From Gaiellasilicea sp963794385 (GTDB lineage Bacteria > Actinomycetota > Thermoleophilia > Gaiellales > Gaiellaceae): 64,000 nucleotides of DNA. Both the position numbers and the translations under genes were made by a program. Location: positions 5,332-69,331 of the forward strand of contig CAWCDT010000004.1 in assembly GCA_963794385.1 (NCBI GenBank), read 5' to 3'. The notes beneath the pieces are model-generated. The model saw only the letters and a list, made by a program, of their open reading frames with translations, had not been told where the DNA came from and did not search any database. Below are positions 60,805 through 64,000 of the stretch, one piece after another. Position 1 is the first letter of the stretch; every line of letters begins with the position of its first letter.

Positions 60805-61214
60805 ATGAGCGGCCACAAGGAGCTCGTTCAACGGCTCGTTGAGAGGGCGTAAACCGCCGCAGCACCGACATCCTCGACGACGTAGCCGAGGGCGCGTTCG
60901 CCGAGGTCGCGCGCAGGTGGATCAGCCCTTTCCGCGGCGCGTTTCCTGACTTCACGATGGAAATCGTCACCCTGATCGAGGAAGGCGACAGGGTGGTCGC
61001 TCACTTCCGCTGCTCGGGCACCCACCTCGGCGAATGGCTCGGAATCCCCGCCACGGGCCGCCGCTTCGAGCGCGTCGACGAGATCTACGTCTTTCAGGTT
61101 GTGAACGGCAAGCTCGTCGGCGCGCTCGGGGTCGAAGACAACCTTGCGCGTATGAAGCAGCTCGGAATCGGCCTCACCGCTCCGACCGAGCAGGCGACCG
61201 AACCAATGGAGTAG
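60805..61214 (+). CDS. SnoaL-like polyketide-cyclase/NTF2 fold protein, frameshifted
   Basis: MSGHKELVQRLVER from ATG 60805 is cut by a stop after one missing base near 60850. The next frame gives VNRRSTDILDDVAEGAFAEV, RWISPFRGAFPDFTMEIVTL, IEEGDRVVAHFRCSGTHLGE, WLGIPATGRRFERVDEIYVF and ends at 61214. This is the ester-cyclase/SnoaL pattern. The length of 410 is three-fold minus one. TAACGT at 60792 lies 8 nt before the ATG. The 3' end overlaps the convergent TetR gene. Confidence 0.75.
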
Positions 61215-61842
61215 GACGCGGACGGGGTCGAGATTCGTCGGCCCTGAGTTGTCCGACGAGATAGTGCTGGAGGGTCGGCGCGATGTAGTCGATCACGTCC
61301 GCCGCCGGCAGCGAGGCGAGCGGCTCCACGCGCACGACGTGACGTGCCAGCGCCAGCCCGACGACCTGTGAGCCGACGAGAACGGCGCGGGTCTCCGGCT
61401 CGTCGTCGGTCACGGCCGCGACGAGCCGGCCGACGTCACGTGTCACGGTCTCCCGAACGAGAGCCGCGGCGTCGGGATGCGAGGAGGCGGAACGGATTCG
61501 ACCGAGGACGATCGCGCGTGATCGCGGATTCTCGAGCATCCCCACTATGACCTCCGCAAGGCGGCGACCGATCGTCGCTTTCGGTCCGTCCGCCAGGCTT
61601 GCGATCGCCGCGGCGACCGTGGGCGGCAGGGCCATGACCTCTCGGAAGAGCGCGTCCTTCGAGCCGTAGAACCGCACGACGAGCGCTGCGTCGACGCCTG
61701 CCTCGCCTGCGATCCCGCGCAGCGTCGCGCGGTCGTAGCCGAGCTCGGCGAACTGGCGGCGCGCCGCCTCGGCAATCTCCTCGCGGGTCGTGGTCGGCCC
61801 CGGTCGCCGTCCACTTCGCTTCACGGAACGTTCGCTTGACAT
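61174..61842 (-). CDS. TetR family transcriptional regulator
   Basis: A 222-aa repressor. N-terminal helix-turn-helix: TREEIAEAARRQFAELGYDR, ATLRGIAGEAGVDAALVVRF, YGSKDALFREVMALPP. The ligand-binding C-terminal domain is variable (TIGRRLAEVIVGMLENPRSR, TRAVLVGSQVVGLALARHVV). It is divergent from an MFS exporter, the classic local-repressor arrangement. Intact frame. Confidence 0.93.
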   Translation of the reverse strand: MSSERSVKRSGRRPGPTTTREEIAEAARRQFAELGYDRATLRGIAGEAGVDAALVVRFYGSKDALFREVMALPPTVAAAIASLADGPKATIGRRLAEVIVGMLENPRSRAIVLGRIRSASSHPDAAALVRETVTRDVGRLVAAVTDDEPETRAVLVGSQVVGLALARHVVRVEPLASLPAADVIDYIAPTLQHYLVGQLRADESRPRPRPTPLVRSPARSER

Positions 61843-61865
61843 CGTCGCGTCAGAAGTCTACACTC

Positions 61866-61886
61866 GTTGATATCAACATACGTTGA
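61866..61886. promoter_or_regulatory. Palindromic operator between TetR and MFS genes
   Basis: gttgatatcaac (61866-61877) is a perfect 12-bp palindrome, followed by atacgttgac, which repeats the half site cgttga. It lies in the 65-bp divergent gap; TetR probably binds here. AGGAGG (61897-61902) then precedes the MFS start. Confidence 0.6.
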
Positions 61887-61907
61887 CTTTACCACAGGAG
61901 GCTCGTG

Positions 61908-63494
61908 ATGCACCGCAAGACGCTTTTCCAAGACGAACGAAAGCGACGAGGTGCTGTGCTGCGAGTCATGTGCCTCGCGTTGATGATGGTCGTCGGTGCC
62001 GTCGCCAGCCTGAACGTGGCGCTGCCCGAGATCGCGCGGAGTACCGGCGCCTCGAGACGCAGCTGCAGTGGATCGTGGCTGCGTACGCGCTCGCCTTCGC
62101 AGCGCTGCTTCTTCCCGCCGGTGCGATCGGCGATCGGATCGGCCGCAAGCCGGTCCTGGCTGCGGGCCTCGCCCTCTTCGGCCTCTCCTCGCTGGCGGCG
62201 ATCTTCCTGAACGGCCCCGGCGAGCTGATCGCGCTCCGCGGCGCGATGGGGGTCGGCGCGGCGATGATCATGCCGGTGACGCTGTCGGTGATCACCACCG
62301 TCTTCCCGCCCGAGGAACGCGGCAAGGCCGTCGGTACGTGGGTCGGTGTCGCCGCAGGCGGCGGCGTACTTGGCTTGCTCGCCTCCGGCGTCATGCTCGA
62401 ATGGCTTCCCTGGCAGTCGATCTTCGTCTTCAACGTCGTCCTGGCAGCGGTCGCGCTCCTCGGCACCCTCGCGATAGTGCCGGCTATGCGCGAAGCGCGG
62501 CCGCCCCGGCTCGACCTCGTCGGCTCGCTCCTCTCGGCCGCGGGCCCTCGGAGCGCTCGTGTTCGGCGTCATCGAGGGCCCCGAACGCGGCTGGGGCGAG
62601 CCCACGACCGTCCTCTCGTTGCGTTCGGTGTCGTCTCAGCCGTGGCGTTCGTGGTCTGGGAGCTGCGCCGCCGCGAGCCGCTGCTCGACCCGCGGCACTT
62701 CGCCCGGCGCGGCTTCGCTGCGGGAACGCTCTCCGTGACCGTCCAGTTCTTCGCGGGCTTCGGCTTCCTCTTCCTGGCGCTCCCGTACCTCCAGCTCGTG
62801 ATGGGCTATTCGCCGCTGCAGGCCGCCGGCGCGCTCGTGCCGATGGCTCTCGTCGTTATCCCGCTGTCGCGTATCGCTCCCGCGATCGCGGCGCGGTTCG
62901 GCGTCCGGTCGCCGGTGCGACCGGCCTGTCGCTGATGGCGCCCGGCTTCATCGTCCTCGCGACGCTCGAGGTCGGCTCGTCCTACGCGCACTTCCTTGCC
63001 GGGCTCCTGCCCTTCGGCGCCGGCATGGCCCTCGCTGGGGCACCCGCGACGACGGCGATCGTGGCGTCGCTACCGGCACAAGCAGGGTGTCGCCTCGGCG
63101 GTCGACGACGTCTCCCGTGAGCTCGGCGGCGCGCTGGGCATCGCGGTCCTCGGAAGCCTGATGAACGGCGTCGACCGCGCCGAGATGGCCGACTTGACCG
63201 GGAGCCTTCCCGCCGGCGTTGGCGAGAGGGCCCGAGGGTCGCTCGCTGCGGCGCAGCAGATCGGCGAGCAGCTGGGGCCGCAGGGCCACCAGCTCATGCT
63301 GCACGCCCAGGCGGCTTTCCTCCACGGCTTCACGCGCGGTCTCGACTGGGCGGCGCCGCGGTCCTGCTCCTTGGCGCCCTCTTCGTTGCGGTCCGGGCCC
63401 CCGGCCGCGCCGAGTCCCGATCGAATGCGACCGGGAAGCCGATCGGCGCCGCCGCGGCAGAGAGCGCCTGGAGCCACGACGCCGCCTCACTCCC
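61908..63494 (+). pseudogene. MFS drug exporter (EmrB/QacA type), multiple frameshifts
   Basis: A 14-TM exporter in pieces: VMCLALMMVVGAVASLNVAL, then after a shift near 62045 LQWIVAAYALAFAALLLPAG, AIGDRIGRKPVLAAGLALFG, GVGAAMIMPVTLSVITTVFP, PEERGKAVGTWVGVAAGGGV. More shifts occur near 62545, 62610, 62910, 63065 and 63355, followed by GVASAVDDVSRELGGALGIA and LHGFTRGLDWA. As given it is non-functional, but every piece is well conserved. The 3' end is uncertain. Confidence 0.8.
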
Positions 63495-63524
63495 GACGCG
63501 AAGGGCCCCGACAGGGGCCTTTCG
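63495..63524. terminator. Bidirectional terminator between MFS and cNMP genes
   Basis: cgcgaagggcccc (63495-63507) and ggggcctttcgcg (63512-63524) form a 13-bp stem with one G-T pair and a gaca loop, between two convergent genes. Confidence 0.7.
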
Positions 63525-63526
63525 CG

Positions 63527-63958
63527 CTACGATTCGGCCTGCGTGCGGCGGCTTTCGGCTGCGTGGACCCGCTGGAAAAGCGATTCCAACAGAGGCCACA
63601 CCACCTCGGGGTGGCTCTCGATCAGAGGCCGAAAGCTCCACACGGGCAGCTGGTAGCCACGCACTTCGGTGTCCGCCTTCACGGTCGCGCTCCGCGCGGA
63701 TCTATTGATCAGCGCCATCTCGCCGAAGGCGTCGCCGGGCGCTGAGTCCGGCCGACCTCCTGGCCGTGGACGGTCACCGTGACATTTCCCGTCTCGATGA
63801 CGATCATCGTCCGACCGGTCTCCCCCTCCTCGGCGATCGTCTCCCCGGCGGAATACGTCCGCTGCATGAACTCAGAAGGCCAGGTGCTCGAGGAAGCGGT
63901 CGTCGGCGTCCGCAAAGAGCGGCACACCGCGGATCAGCTCGAGACTCGGTTTCGCCAC
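63527..63958 (-). CDS. Cyclic-nucleotide-binding domain protein, frameshifted
   Basis: From GTG 63958: AKPSLELIRGVPLFADADDR, FLEHLA, then after a slip SEFMQRTYSAGETIAEEGET, GRTMIVIETGNVTVTVHGQE. After a second slip near 63740 come MALINRSARSATVKADTEVR and FRPLIESHPEVVWPLLESLF. The phosphate-binding cassette (GEMALI...RSATV) is visible. There is no helix-turn-helix, so it is a stand-alone cNMP sensor of about 143 aa. The two slips cancel. Confidence 0.75.
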
Positions 63959-64000
63959 GGACGGAATCCTGCCAGCCCCTGCAGCGGCGGCGGACTCCGA

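Overview
The window is about 70% GC, densely packed on both strands, and rich in GTG starts and 4-base stop/start overlaps. Its core gene order (rsmB-rpe-rib genes, coaD-DivIVA-like-DUF177, rpmF-plsX-acpP-rnc-smc-ftsY-ffh-rpsP-rimM-trmD-rplS-rnhB-yraN-comM-dprA) is that of a Gram-positive bacterium. A Lsr2-like protein, zinc-ribbon L28 and L32, and many leaderless promoters point to Actinomycetota. A deep-branching class such as Thermoleophilia is my inference; there is no rRNA to test it.

1-6.5 kb: 3' end of fmt, a SAM methyltransferase, rsmB, rpe and a complete riboflavin operon (ribD, ribE, ribBA, ribH). 6.5-14.9 kb: rpmB under a perfect 25-bp palindrome, Asp23/Gls24, a FakA-like fatty acid kinase, a stand-alone receiver domain, DegV/FakB, recG, a GNAT, rsmD, coaD, a SepIVA/DivIVA-like coiled coil and DUF177. 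15-16.7 kb: an ABC-F ATPase behind a leader that looks like an attenuator. 16.7-30 kb: the lipid/RNA/secretion core (rpmF, plsX, acpP, rnc, smc, ftsY, ffh, rpsP, khpA, rimM, trmD, lepB, rplS, rnhB, yraN), with dodecin and a YjbR protein on the other strand. FakA, FakB, PlsX and ACP together give a route from fatty acids to phospholipid; LepB, FtsY and Ffh serve protein export.

30-41 kb: htpX behind a strong 5' hairpin, a VOC protein, an orphan DNA methyltransferase beside comM and dprA (DNA uptake), two amino-acid/amine redox enzymes, a proton-translocating transhydrogenase (pntA plus fused pntA2-pntB), and an isocitrate/isopropylmalate dehydrogenase. 41-50.2 kb: a DNA-repair block with topoisomerase IB, a 65-aa Lsr2-like protein, AddB, AddA, a phosphoesterase and endonuclease III. 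50-58.4 kb: thioesterase, zinc-ribbon PAS protein, CorA, TrxB, an eRF1-like (baeRF/Vms1-type) protein, RmuC, DUF3105, tRNA-Leu, a CBS protein, and a ppx operon ending in two tiny overlapping genes. tRNA-fMet follows, abutted by a decayed IS1595-family element. 58.4-64 kb is a broken accessory stretch: LuxR, SnoaL, TetR, MFS and a cNMP-binding protein.

At least a dozen genes, including near-essential ones (rsmB, rnc, trxB, addA, rmuC, ppx), carry single-base frameshifts that are exactly repaired by adding or removing one base, usually restoring the overlap with the next gene. I read most of these as sequence errors rather than pseudogenes. The decay beyond 58.4 kb may be partly real.
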